This document shows positions 15,081 through 23,423 of a DNA stretch of 29,951 nt, one piece after another. Numbering within the stretch: the first letter of the stretch is position 1; each line of letters starts with the position of its first letter. The stretch covers positions 1 through 29,951 of the forward strand of contig JAAEQP010001195.1 in the NCBI GenBank assembly GCA_024231375.1, given 5' to 3'. The notes beneath the pieces were generated by a model, which saw only the letters and a program-made list of their open reading frames with translations, was not told where the DNA came from and searched no databases. Origin of the DNA: a bacterium (GTDB lineage Bacteria; Hydrogenedentota; Hydrogenedentia; Hydrogenedentiales; SLHB01). The position numbers and the translations under genes are program-made.

Positions 15081-16379
15081 ATGTGGACGTCCTCGCTTCT
15101 CTCACTCCGGTGTCCTGCCCTCCTGTGCGCCGTACCCCTCGCGCTGATGCTCTTGACGGGCGCGTATGCATCCGCCGGCGAGGCGCCGGTCGCCGAAGCG
15201 CCGGTCGCCGAAGCGCCGGTCGCTGAAGCACCGGCCGAGGCGCCCGACCCCGACGCCGAGTACGTGGCCAAGTTCCTCGAACGCTACAAGAAGACCGAGC
15301 CCGTCCCTGCGCTCGCCGGCTACGCCACCCCAGCCCGCTACGACGACCGCTTCCTCGGTGACACCTTTGAGAAAGCCATCGCGGCCCCCAGCAACGACCA
15401 GGGCGGCCTCGCCTGGGGCCTCGCGTCCCACATGGAATCTCTCAACATCATGTACGAGGCCACGGGCGACGCGAAATACCTGGAAGCCCAACTCCGCGCC
15501 ATCCGCGCCGTCCTCGCCGTGCGCGACGACCGCATCGGTAAGAAGCTGTGGACCGACACCGTAGCGGCTGCGTGGGGATGCGACAAATACGCCAAACGCG
15601 GCCGGGCCGTGTTTGCCGTACACACCGGACTCATCACGGATGCCATGTTCCGGTTTCTGCTGCTGGCGCGGGAAGACGAGGCATTCCTCGCCAAACTGGG
15701 CGACGAAGCCGCCACCATCACGCAGGACGCCGAGGAAGCCATGGCCGTCCACGACCGGCAGTGGCGCGACGGTCCCAGTGACGGTGAAGGTCACTATATC
15801 GGCCTGGACCAGGAAGAGGTGTGCGAGAATAAACCGTTGCCCGGTAACCGGTTGAGCGCCATGGGTATGAGCCATTGGTCCGCGTGGAAAGTCACGGGTA
15901 AGGAACTGCATCGCGACCGCGCCATCGCCATCTGCACCTACATCCGCAACCGCCTGACCCTCGCGCCCGACGGGGCCTACTACTGGCCCTACTGGCTCGA
16001 CGAAGCGCCCGTGACCGAACCCGCACCCCCCGAATCATTGAAGGGCGAAGACTCGTCCCATGGGTCCCTCACCGCCCTGTTCCCCATCCGCATGGGGTTG
16101 GAAGGCCAAGTGATGACTGAAGAGGACATGCAGCGGATGGCCGCCACCTTCGTCAACGGCGTCGCCCGTCGCAACGACGGCATCCTCATGCCCCGCATCA
16201 CCGGCGTATCCGACCTCAAGCCCAACTACGTCGGCAGCGCCGCCCGCTGGCTGGCTCTCGACGCCTACAATCCGGAGGTCGGAAAGCGCGTCCTCGCCTT
16301 CTACCTCGGCTACGCCCCCAACCCCGGCAACCGCGACCTGGCGCTTATCATTCGCTTCGTCAATGCGGAAGGGCGGTGA
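15081..16379 (+). CDS. Secreted alpha/alpha-barrel-like protein with EAPVA-repeat linker
   Basis: A 432-residue protein with an N-terminal signal peptide (hydrophobic ALLCAVPLALMLLTGAYASA, cleavage near residue 33). An imperfect EAPVA repeat linker follows (residues 34-53), then a helical globular domain. QGGLAWGLASHMESLNIMYEATGDAKYLEAQLRAIRAVLAVRDD-type helices, with the 'Y..TGD.KYL' turn, recall alpha/alpha-toroid folds used by glycoside hydrolases, polysaccharide lyases and uronyl epimerases. WGCDKYAKRGRAVFAVHTG and MGMSHWSAWKVTGKELH repeat that helical-hairpin style. I cannot assign a family. The start has GGGAGA at 15065-15070. The three PstS-like genes begin 61 bases downstream, and no terminator is evident between them, so co-transcription is possible. 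Confidence 0.7.
   Translation: MWTSSLLSLRCPALLCAVPLALMLLTGAYASAGEAPVAEAPVAEAPVAEAPAEAPDPDAEYVAKFLERYKKTEPVPALAGYATPARYDDRFLGDTFEKAIAAPSNDQGGLAWGLASHMESLNIMYEATGDAKYLEAQLRAIRAVLAVRDDRIGKKLWTDTVAAAWGCDKYAKRGRAVFAVHTGLITDAMFRFLLLAREDEAFLAKLGDEAATITQDAEEAMAVHDRQWRDGPSDGEGHYIGLDQEEVCENKPLPGNRLSAMGMSHWSAWKVTGKELHRDRAIAICTYIRNRLTLAPDGAYYWPYWLDEAPVTEPAPPESLKGEDSSHGSLTALFPIRMGLEGQVMTEEDMQRMAATFVNGVARRNDGILMPRITGVSDLKPNYVGSAARWLALDAYNPEVGKRVLAFYLGYAPNPGNRDLALIIRFVNAEGR
15180..15236 (+). repeat. 15-bp in-frame tandem repeat encoding EAPVA
   Basis: Units at 15180-15194, 15195-15209 and 15210-15224 are nearly identical (GAAGCGCCGGTCGCC), with a partial fourth from 15225. They encode the linker between the signal peptide and the globular domain of the secreted protein. 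Unit number can change by slippage without breaking the frame. Confidence 0.85.
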
Positions 16380-16440
16380 AGGGCGAACGACCTCGCAGAA
16401 TTGGTGTCTAAGGGAGCAGTAGAAGAAAAAGGAGGACACC

Positions 16441-17760
16441 GTGATAGTGGTCAGCAGACGCAAGCTCGCGTGGGCTGTTCCGAGTCTCTGCCTACTGGTC
16501 CTATCGTGTTCCGGGCCGGCTGACGATCTTGTCATCCTCGCAGAGAAGGGCATGGGACGCGATTCGGAATACAGGGCCGCGTTCAATGCCCTGTCCCGAA
16601 AACGGGTCGAACGTATCTATGAATACTACCGGCGTCCGGGCAGGGACAACTCCACCATCACAATGCAGGTGTATCTCGACGCGAGAGAGCGGGTCCGTGC
16701 CTATGAACGCGCGGACGCGCTCGCGCTGCATGCCGAGCGACTCGAAAGGGCCCGAGAGGCGTCTGCGGCTCTCAATGCGCCAGGTTCGTCGCTTGGCCTA
16801 AGCGCCGAAACCTATCCGAGGGTGGACGGTTCGATATCCACGGTCCCCTTGTCTCGCCTGATAGCATGTAGGCAACTCGACGTGCCCTGCGAATGGATTG
16901 TGAAGGAGTGGGCCGCCGATCCTGTTCCAGAGCAGGCCAACCTTCGAATACGACGTAGCCGCTACGAATGGTACGTCACGAGGTTCACCCTCGCGGCGAA
17001 CACACCGCCAAATCGGCGGGGACGCATTGGCCACTTGATCAATGGACTTCTCGCCCTGCATTCGGGCGCGCACACCGCATATGCCAATCTGATCGGACAA
17101 GAGGCCGATCTCATTCTCGTTCCTAGGGCACCCACCGAGGCCGAACTGGATCTGGCGAAGGAGAAAGGGGTCAAGCTTGAGTGGCGTCCTTTCGCAATGG
17201 ACGCACTTGTGTTCGTCGTGAACGCCGACAACCGGGTCGACGATCTCACCGCCGAGCAGATTCGGTCGATCTACCTTGGCGATGCCGACAACTGGAAGGA
17301 TGTGGGAGGTCGAGATGCTGCCATCGAGCGGTTCTACCGACGCGAGGATTCCGGTAGTCAGGAGTTGATGAACGCCTTGATGATGACGCCACCGCCGGGC
17401 GCTTCAGAGGGCTTCTATCTTACCGAAGACATGATCCCAATGATCTCCCCAGGGGTGATGTCGCCCCCCGATGACCTGATGCCCCGAGCCAAACACGGGA
17501 TCGGCTATTCGCTCCACTACTTCCACCATCTCATGGTGGCCTCTTCCGAGGTGCGAATCATCGCAGTCGATGGAGTTCGTCCCGATTGGGACACTATTCG
17601 GAACAGGCGCTACCCGTACGTTTCCGAGGTGTTTGCCGTCATCCGCGAAGACCTGGATTCCAAGCATACTGCGTGCGAGTTGCGGGACTGGCTACTCACC
17701 CCCGCCGGTCAGGCGTTGGTGGCTGAGAGTGGCTACGTGCCCGTTGAGGTTGTGGAGTGA
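16441..17760 (+). CDS. PstS-like substrate-binding lipoprotein, tandem copy 1
   Basis: A 439-residue protein. The N-terminus is basic and hydrophobic and ends in LVLSC, a good lipobox, so it is probably a lipoprotein. A charged helical extension of about 90 residues follows (to about 115), then a periplasmic-binding domain of the PstS type: TYPRVDGSISTVPL (124-137), a hinge strand with MDALVFVVNADN, the crossing segment LTAEQIRSIYLGDADNWKDVGG, the anion-binding-type loop REDSGSQELM (301-310), and the C-terminal YPYVSEVFAVIRED...LLTPAGQALVAESGYVPV. The start is GTG at 16441 with AGGAGG at 16430-16435. The stop overlaps the next start. No permease or ATPase gene is nearby, so the ligand could be phosphate or another anion and the role could be sensing or capture. 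Confidence 0.8.
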   Translation: MIVVSRRKLAWAVPSLCLLVLSCSGPADDLVILAEKGMGRDSEYRAAFNALSRKRVERIYEYYRRPGRDNSTITMQVYLDARERVRAYERADALALHAERLERAREASAALNAPGSSLGLSAETYPRVDGSISTVPLSRLIACRQLDVPCEWIVKEWAADPVPEQANLRIRRSRYEWYVTRFTLAANTPPNRRGRIGHLINGLLALHSGAHTAYANLIGQEADLILVPRAPTEAELDLAKEKGVKLEWRPFAMDALVFVVNADNRVDDLTAEQIRSIYLGDADNWKDVGGRDAAIERFYRREDSGSQELMNALMMTPPPGASEGFYLTEDMIPMISPGVMSPPDDLMPRAKHGIGYSLHYFHHLMVASSEVRIIAVDGVRPDWDTIRNRRYPYVSEVFAVIREDLDSKHTACELRDWLLTPAGQALVAESGYVPVEVVE

Positions 17761-18854
17761 TGAGCGCCATCCTTGCGATATGTGGCATTGTCTTCAGCCA
17801 GCCATATGAGTTCGACTTGGCCACCTATCCGCAGGTGGACGGCTCGACTATGACGGCAGACGTGTCCACTTGCATGGCTTGCGCCCATTTCGGCATACGA
17901 GCCCTATGGAAGCCCGAGCAAACGCGCGGGCAACATGATGGCATCATCGCCGGCCCAGCGGGCGGCCGTCCGCTGTTACTCCGTGACGAGGCAAGCGTTT
18001 GGATTGAGTCTTACTACCCGCCTGACCTCGGGCATTCTGGACGGTACACCCGCTGCCAGGCAGACGAATCGCCACCTGAGACCTACCGTGTGGCGCGGGC
18101 TATCAACGCACTGTTTTCCGGCCATCGCGGCCTGCCCAAGGCCATGGACTCGTTTGTCGAGGGTGACGTCGAGCTGCTGCTTCTGGTAGGCGAACCCATG
18201 CCCGATGATCACGCCGGGGCGCGCATGCGCGGGTTCGGCTTGGACTGCGTACCCATCGCGCGGGACGCGTTGGTGTTCCTCGCGAACACGGAGAATCCAA
18301 CAACAGACATCACTACTGCGCAAGTCCGAGACGCGTACCAGCGAAAGCTGGGCAATTGGAATGTAATGGGGGGACCCGACGAGCCGCTTCGTCCCTACCA
18401 GGCACGTCAAGACTCTACCTGCTGGCGTGTAATGAAACGGCTACTGCTCAAGGACGCGGTCGTCGAATTGCCGGGAGACATGGATGAGCAGTCACTATCG
18501 GACTACAAGGAATGGTGGCTGAGGGGGCGCTCCCATTTCCCCATCACGGATCTTTGGCGTCCACTGAGGGACGGCATGCGCCGCGACACGTACGGGCTCT
18601 TCTGCGCCCCGTTCCAGTGCCTGCCAGATCTCCGCACACTCAAACTCAAGCCCCTCGCTATCGACGGCGTTGCCCCATCGGTGGACACCATCCGTTCGGG
18701 CGAGTACCCCTACATCGTAACGGTCAACGCGATCGTGCGATCGGATTCGCCGCCGGATTCCGGGGCGCGACGGTTACGCGAATGGCTTCTGGCTCCGGCG
18801 GGGCAGGAAGCGCTTGAGAAGTGCGGGTTCGTGCCGCTGGACAATGGAAAATGA
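17760..18854 (+). CDS. PstS-like substrate-binding protein, tandem copy 2
   Basis: A 364-residue paralogue of the genes on both sides. It lacks the helical extension of copy 1: a short hydrophobic N-terminus (to about 15) leads straight into TYPQVDGSTMT (22-32). It has no lipobox and no basic n-region, so export is likely but the signal is weak. The loop that reads DSGSQ in copy 1 is DSTCW here (D218-W222). TTAQVRDAYQRKLGNWNVMGG and GEYPYIVTVNAIVRSD...LLAPAGQEALEKCGFVPL are typical late PstS-family motifs. The ATG at 17760 shares its A with the previous stop (TGATG), and the following gene overlaps by 4 bases, so the three are translationally coupled. Several Cys (CMACAH, STCW, FQCLPD, KCGF) could form disulfides. 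Confidence 0.78.
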   Translation: MSAILAICGIVFSQPYEFDLATYPQVDGSTMTADVSTCMACAHFGIRALWKPEQTRGQHDGIIAGPAGGRPLLLRDEASVWIESYYPPDLGHSGRYTRCQADESPPETYRVARAINALFSGHRGLPKAMDSFVEGDVELLLLVGEPMPDDHAGARMRGFGLDCVPIARDALVFLANTENPTTDITTAQVRDAYQRKLGNWNVMGGPDEPLRPYQARQDSTCWRVMKRLLLKDAVVELPGDMDEQSLSDYKEWWLRGRSHFPITDLWRPLRDGMRRDTYGLFCAPFQCLPDLRTLKLKPLAIDGVAPSVDTIRSGEYPYIVTVNAIVRSDSPPDSGARRLREWLLAPAGQEALEKCGFVPLDNGK

Positions 18855-19945
18855 TAGGCAAGGTCTTTCTGCTGTTGGTAGCCGGCCTAGCCCAAGGGCC
18901 GGCATTCGACCTGGCGACGTACCCGCAGGTGGATGGTTCGACCATGACGGATGACGTGTCGATTCTCATGGCGTGTGCCCATCTCGGTGTACCCACACTC
19001 GGCGGACCTGACGAGCATGGAACTGGAACACCAGCGGGTTCGGCGAGTGGGCGCTGGCTGATTCTACGGGATGAAGCAAGCGTATGGTCTGGGGAGTTCT
19101 GCGCGGCACACCATGGATGGGCCGGACGCTTTCCCCGTTGGCGAGCGGACGAGGGTCCACCCGGTACGTACCGCGTGGCCCGGGCGGTTAGCGGCATCAT
19201 ATCGGGACACCGCGGACTGCCGAAGGCGATGGATTCTCTGCTTGAAGGCGACGCCGAGTTGCTGCTGATGGTTGGCGAACCTATGCCAGAGGATCGCTTT
19301 GAGGCGCGGAAACGCGGACTTGAGTTGGATTGCGTACCCATCGCATGGGATGCGTTGGTGCCCCTCGCAAACCGGGAGAACCCAACTGTGGCCATCACAA
19401 CTGCGCAAGTCCAGGATGCCTACAGGCGCAGGTTGACGAACTGGGGCGCACTGGGGGGGCCTGACGAACAGCTTCGTCCCTACCAGGCACAGCGCGATTC
19501 GACGTGCTGGCGCCTCATGAAGCAGACACTGCTCGAGTGCGTTTCCGTTGAGTCAGCCCAGGAGATGATCGAGCAATCCATGGCGGAGTACGAGGATTGG
19601 CGCCGTAACGAGCAACCCGACGCCTATCTCGGCATCTGGCACCCGCTTACCGAGGCCATGCATTCGGACACGTACGGTCTATTCTACGCCACATTCCAGT
19701 GCCTGCCAGATCTGCGCACGCTCAAACCCCTCGCCATCGACGGTGTGGCTCCGTCCCTCGACACCATCCGGTCCGGCGAGTACCCCTACGTCGTGACGGT
19801 CAACGCGATTGTTCGGTCGGATTCACCGCCCGATTCCGGCGCGCGGCAGTTGCGAGAGTGGCTTCTGGGTCCGGAAGGCCAGGAAGCACTGGAGAAATGT
19901 GGATTTGTGCCGATCACTGCGTGTGAGCCCCATCCGAATAGCTGA
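18851..19945 (+). CDS. PstS-like substrate-binding protein, tandem copy 3
   Basis: A 364-residue protein very similar to copy 2. It has a short signal-like N-terminus (MIGKVFLLLVAGLAQG), then TYPQVDGSTMTDDVS, RGLPKAMDSLLEGDAELLLMVGEPMPED, and the altered loop DSTCW (216-220). C-terminal stretches are close even at DNA level: 18651-18770 and 19721-19840 share long runs with mostly third-base changes, so copies 2 and 3 come from a fairly recent tandem duplication. The start at 18851 overlaps the previous stop (ATGA). An in-frame start at 18821 lies inside copy 2 and would bury the signal sequence. The gene ends 21 bases before the convergent ruvC. Ligand unknown. Confidence 0.78.
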   Translation: MIGKVFLLLVAGLAQGPAFDLATYPQVDGSTMTDDVSILMACAHLGVPTLGGPDEHGTGTPAGSASGRWLILRDEASVWSGEFCAAHHGWAGRFPRWRADEGPPGTYRVARAVSGIISGHRGLPKAMDSLLEGDAELLLMVGEPMPEDRFEARKRGLELDCVPIAWDALVPLANRENPTVAITTAQVQDAYRRRLTNWGALGGPDEQLRPYQAQRDSTCWRLMKQTLLECVSVESAQEMIEQSMAEYEDWRRNEQPDAYLGIWHPLTEAMHSDTYGLFYATFQCLPDLRTLKPLAIDGVAPSLDTIRSGEYPYVVTVNAIVRSDSPPDSGARQLREWLLGPEGQEALEKCGFVPITACEPHPNS

Positions 19946-19966
19946 CAGCCGACCGCCAACAGTCCC

Positions 19967-20470
19967 CTACCGTCCGCCCTGTTCGTCGATGATGCGCATG
20001 GTGTTGCCGGCTTGGGCTTGGCAGATGGCGAGGGCGAGTCCGTCCGCGGCGTCGTCGGGACGGGGGATATCGTCGAGGTTCAGCAGGATCTTGACCATTT
20101 CCTGGACCTGACGTTTGGTGGCTTTGCCGTAGCCGACGACGGCGTTTTTCACTTCGAGGGGACTGAACTCGCCGATGGGCAGGTTGGCTTGGGCGGCCGC
20201 CAGCGCGAGGACCCCGCGGGCCTGGGCGACCGCGATGCCGGTGGTCACATTCTGCGAGAAATACAGTTTCTCGATGGCCACCGTCTCCGGGGCGTATTCG
20301 GCGATGAGGCGGGTTGCTTCCTCGTAGATATGAACCAGGCGCACCGCAAAATGCTGGTGCGCCGGGGTGCGTATCGCGCCATGGGTCAGGTGAGTGAGCC
20401 GCGTGCCCTTCTGTTCGATCACGCCGTATCCGGTCGTCGCCGTTCCGGGATCGAACCCGAGCACACGCAT
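19967..20470 (-). CDS. ruvC: Crossover junction endodeoxyribonuclease RuvC
   Basis: A 167-residue protein matching RuvC over its full usual length. The four acidic catalytic positions are present: D7 in LGFDPGTATTGYG, E67 in VAIEKLYFSQN, and D140 and D143 in RPDDAADGLALA. RuvC is the dimeric nuclease that resolves Holliday junctions together with RuvAB in homologous recombination. Its ATG directly follows the stop of yebC with no gap, the common yebC-ruvC arrangement. ruvA and ruvB, which often follow, are not here: the next gene on the left is convergent. Confidence 0.97.
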   Translation of the reverse strand: MRVLGFDPGTATTGYGVIEQKGTRLTHLTHGAIRTPAHQHFAVRLVHIYEEATRLIAEYAPETVAIEKLYFSQNVTTGIAVAQARGVLALAAAQANLPIGEFSPLEVKNAVVGYGKATKRQVQEMVKILLNLDDIPRPDDAADGLALAICQAQAGNTMRIIDEQGGR

Positions 20471-21223
20471 CTATGCGTCCACGAGGGCCGCCATCTCCTC
20501 CTCGGAGATGTCGAAGTTGGCATACACGTTCTGGGCGTCGTCCTGGTCTTCGAGCGCCTCCATCAACCGGAGCACCGCGCCCGCTTCCCTGCCCTCGACC
20601 TTAACGGTGTTCTTGGGATACATGGTCAGTTGGGCGTTCTCGACGGTGAGCCCGGCCTCTTCAAGCGCCACATGGACCGCGTGCAACTCGCCGGGTTCCG
20701 TGGCGATCTCGTACACATCGCCTTCCGTGTCCACATCGTCCGCGCCGGCTTCCACCGCCTTCTCAAAGATCTCGTCCTCGTCGCAGGCGTCTTTCGGGAC
20801 AGTGATGAGGCCTTTGCTCTCGAAATTCCACGTCACCGCGCCATTTTCGGCCATGCTCCCACCGTGTTTGGTGAGCAAGTGGCGGATTTCGGCCACCGTC
20901 CGGTTCTTGTTGTCCGTGAGCACGTCGACAATCACGGCCACGCCGCCCGTCGCATACCCTTCGTACCGAACTTCATCGTAGGTGACACCGGGCAATTCGC
21001 CCGTGCCCTTTTTGATGGCTTTCTCGATGTTGTCCTTGGGCATGTTCTGTGAACGCGCCGTCAGCAGCACTGTGCGGAGTCTGGGGTTGGCGTCCGGGTC
21101 GCCGCCTCCCATCTTGGCGGCCACGGTGATTTCCTTGGCCAATCTCGAGAAGATCTTGCCGCGTTTCGCGTCAAGAGCGCCCTTCTTCCGCTTGATGGTG
21201 CTCCACTTAGAGTGACCGGACAT
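20471..21223 (-). CDS. yebC: YebC/PmpR-family protein (transcription/translation regulator)
   Basis: A 250-residue protein beginning with the diagnostic MSGHSKWSTIKRKKGALDAK and continuing with GKIFSRLAKEITVAAKMGGGDPDANPRLR, PKDNIEKAIKKG and EVRYEGYATGGVAVIVDVLTDNKNRT, all highly conserved in this family. The length is typical. Members are DNA-binding regulators in some bacteria, and others have been linked to translation of proline-rich stretches. The start at 21223 is fixed by the family N-terminus; longer in-frame extensions are spurious. GGAG lies 10 bases upstream. A sigma70-type promoter is visible (21287-21316), and the gene abuts ruvC. Confidence 0.97.
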   Translation of the reverse strand: MSGHSKWSTIKRKKGALDAKRGKIFSRLAKEITVAAKMGGGDPDANPRLRTVLLTARSQNMPKDNIEKAIKKGTGELPGVTYDEVRYEGYATGGVAVIVDVLTDNKNRTVAEIRHLLTKHGGSMAENGAVTWNFESKGLITVPKDACDEDEIFEKAVEAGADDVDTEGDVYEIATEPGELHAVHVALEEAGLTVENAQLTMYPKNTVKVEGREAGAVLRLMEALEDQDDAQNVYANFDISEEEMAALVDA

Positions 21224-21286
21224 AGGATGGTGTCTCCAAATAACCAGGGTTAACGGCCGATTCCGGCCCCATGATGTACCGCCGCA

Positions 21287-21316
21287 AGTATACCAAGTCA
21301 CCCATGTCACTGGCAA
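21287..21316 (-). promoter_or_regulatory. Sigma70-type promoter of yebC-ruvC
   Basis: On the - strand: TTGCCA (21316-21311), an 18-base spacer, then TATACT (21292-21287). The expected start of transcription is near 21280, leaving a leader of about 57 bases before the yebC ATG at 21223. Confidence 0.6.
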
Positions 21317-21386
21317 TCGGGCGGTGGAACGGAATCCACAACGACTATGGGCATACCTTCCGGCCTCCTCGCCCACCCAAGTGTGC

Positions 21387-21410
21387 CACCGACTAGCTGG
21401 TTAGTCGGTG
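21387..21410. repeat. Perfect 9-bp inverted repeat, possible operator
   Basis: CACCGACTA (21387-21395), loop GCTGGT, TAGTCGGTG (21402-21410). It lies in the middle of the 345-base divergent region between yebC and the GH31 gene, about 70 bases upstream of a candidate promoter for the GH31 gene. No T tract follows, so an operator is more likely than a terminator. The rest of this gap shows nothing besides the two promoters. Confidence 0.45.
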
Positions 21411-21474
21411 TCCGGCATGCACGGAGCAGGTTCTCGCCTGGAATCCCGGACGCCAAATGCGCGCGCTCCTCATC

Positions 21475-21503
21475 TTGACCGAATTCTCCCGGCCGTCTAC
21501 CCT
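21475..21503 (+). promoter_or_regulatory. Candidate promoter of the GH31 gene
   Basis: TTGACC (21475-21480), a 17-base spacer, then TACCCT (21498-21503). The -35 is good and the -10 is weak. The distance to the ATG at 21569 is 65 bases. Confidence 0.4.
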
Positions 21504-21568
21504 AGACGATGATTGCCCACCCGGTCGCGCGCGGGGCGCTACCGGTACAGTCGACGGGAGAACCGACC

Positions 21569-23311
21569 ATGACGAAACGGGGATGCGTGAAATGGGGATT
21601 GTGGGGACTCGGTGCGCTGGTGGTTCTCCTGATTGTGACGTTCTGGCTGGGATGGGCGTTGCCGTTCTGGGGGATTCCCTTCAACGCCCAGCGTCATGGC
21701 ACACCTCCCCTAACCCCCGCGTGGGCCCTCGAATGCTGGTTGTGGGAGGATGACGTCAATACGGCCGAGGCCGTTCTCGAACTCCTCGAAGGCTACGAGA
21801 AACACGACTTCCCCGTGCGCACCATCATGATCGACAGTCCATGGACCACCCGCTACAACGACTTCATCGTGGACGAACGTATCTATCCCAATCCCGAGCA
21901 GTTCTTCAAAGGGCTCGAAGACCGCGGCTACCGCGTGGTGCTGTGGATGACGTGCATGGTCGACAGCTACAGCAAGGACACGGCCCTCCAGGATTCGGCG
22001 GACTGGTTCGCCGAAGCCCGCGACAAAGGATACGTCGCCGCCGACGGGTACGAGATGAAATGGTGGAAGGGGAAGGGCGGATTTATCGACTACACCAACC
22101 CCGAAGCCGTGGAATGGTGGCGCGGGTTGCAACAGCAGGTGCTCGATTGGGGCGTCGACGGCTGGAAACTTGACGGCACCGCCACATACTTCTCATCGAC
22201 TCTCGGCCCCATGCCCATCTTCCCCTACCAGAAGACGAGCCAGGGCTGGATGACCACGCGCGGCTACATGGACCACTACTACCGCGACGAGTACAAGCAC
22301 GGCCTGGAGAAGAACCCCGAGTTCATCACCCTGTCGCGTGCGCTGGACCGCTGGTGGCACCCCGAAGGCTTCGCGCCCATCGACGCCGCGCCCGTCACCT
22401 GGGTCGGCGATCAGGACCACACCTGGACCCTCGAAGACGAAGGCATTGAAGAGGCGCTCACCGACATTCTGGGCAGCGCCAAGCTCGGGTACTGCGTTAT
22501 CGGGTCGGATGTGGGCGGATACGGCGGCGGCACCATCCCGGCGAATGTGTACATCCGCTGGGCCCAGTTCTCCACCTTCTGCGGACTCTTCCTGAACGGC
22601 GGCCACGGCGAACGGGCCATGTGGAAACGGTCCGAGGAAGAACTGACCATCATCCGCAAGTACGCGTGGCTCCACACCGAGCTTATCCCGTACATCTACA
22701 GCCACGTTGTCGCCTGTCACAACGGCGGGAAGCCGCTCATGCGGCCGGTGAAGGGCAAGTACCACTACCTCTTCGGCGACGACTTCCTGGTCGCCCCCAT
22801 CTACGAGGACAAGCTGACGCGCGAAGTGACTCTGCCGGAGGGCACATGGCGCTATCTGTTCGACGATGGCGAGGTGATTGGAGGTCCCAAGACCTTCACC
22901 AAAGACTATCCGCTCGACGAATTCCCCGTGTACGTGCGTGACGGCGCCGTCGTCCCGTTGAACGTATCGCGCGACTACACCGGATTCGGCGACAAGGATT
23001 CCGAGGGGTTCCTGACCCTCGCCATCTACCCGAAGGGCAAGAGTTCTTTCGCCGTTGAGCATCCCGACGGCGGCCGGAGCATGGTGTCGGTCACCGCCGC
23101 GGATACCATTGAGGTTTCACTTACCGGCGCACGGAAACCCCACATCCTCCGAATCCTGCTCGACGAGAAACCCGCGTCCGTAGAACACGAAGGCGTGATC
23201 CTGACAGAAGGCGACGCATGGCGGTACGACACCGACGATCACCGGTTGTGGATTCGCCAACCCGAGTCAAAGGGCGGCGCCTACATCGTGAAACGAGCGA
23301 TCGCGCGGTAG
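21569..23311 (+). CDS. Membrane-anchored glycoside hydrolase family 31 enzyme
   Basis: A 580-residue protein. An N-terminal basic stretch and one hydrophobic helix (about residues 8-32, LWGLGALVVLLIVTFWLGWA) act as a signal anchor. The GH31 barrel follows at once. The nucleophile is in GVDGWKLDGTA (D202) and the acid/base in VGDQDHTW (D281). YRVVLWMTCMVD, FSTFCGLFLNGGHGERAMWK, LIPYIYSH and GDDFLVAPIYED are all family hallmarks. C-terminal beta domains start near residue 440. The usual large N-terminal beta-sandwich of GH31 is missing, so the protein is short for the family and resembles the subgroup lacking that domain. GH31 enzymes cleave alpha-linked glucose, xylose or related sugars, or sulfoquinovose; the specificity cannot be fixed here. 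GGGAG at 21556-21560 supports the ATG at 21569. Confidence 0.9.
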   Translation: MTKRGCVKWGLWGLGALVVLLIVTFWLGWALPFWGIPFNAQRHGTPPLTPAWALECWLWEDDVNTAEAVLELLEGYEKHDFPVRTIMIDSPWTTRYNDFIVDERIYPNPEQFFKGLEDRGYRVVLWMTCMVDSYSKDTALQDSADWFAEARDKGYVAADGYEMKWWKGKGGFIDYTNPEAVEWWRGLQQQVLDWGVDGWKLDGTATYFSSTLGPMPIFPYQKTSQGWMTTRGYMDHYYRDEYKHGLEKNPEFITLSRALDRWWHPEGFAPIDAAPVTWVGDQDHTWTLEDEGIEEALTDILGSAKLGYCVIGSDVGGYGGGTIPANVYIRWAQFSTFCGLFLNGGHGERAMWKRSEEELTIIRKYAWLHTELIPYIYSHVVACHNGGKPLMRPVKGKYHYLFGDDFLVAPIYEDKLTREVTLPEGTWRYLFDDGEVIGGPKTFTKDYPLDEFPVYVRDGAVVPLNVSRDYTGFGDKDSEGFLTLAIYPKGKSSFAVEHPDGGRSMVSVTAADTIEVSLTGARKPHILRILLDEKPASVEHEGVILTEGDAWRYDTDDHRLWIRQPESKGGAYIVKRAIAR

Positions 23312-23352
23312 GGGCGCGCCTGCGGCGCGGCCGGCTCCGCGGAAGCGGAGCC
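23307..23352. repeat. Twin hairpin repeat with GGTAGGG head, copy 2
   Basis: GGTAGGG (23307-23313) overlaps the stop codon of the GH31 gene. It is followed by CGCGCC-tgc-GGCGCG (23315-23329) and GGCTCCGC-ggaa-GCGGAGCC (23333-23352). The head matches the element at 14809 and the last stem is identical to that at 14715-14734. The compact hairpins could also help end the convergent transcripts, but no T tract follows. Confidence 0.65.
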
Positions 23353-23423
23353 CAACCCCGTCGCTAGGCCTGCGTTGCGGTGACCACGTGAAACGTTCGG
23401 GCCATAGGTGTCCTACGCGGTCC

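Noticed and set aside
20012..21052. Long + strand open frame opposite ruvC and yebC
   Set aside because: Mirror of two highly conserved housekeeping genes; composition is typical of a shadow frame.
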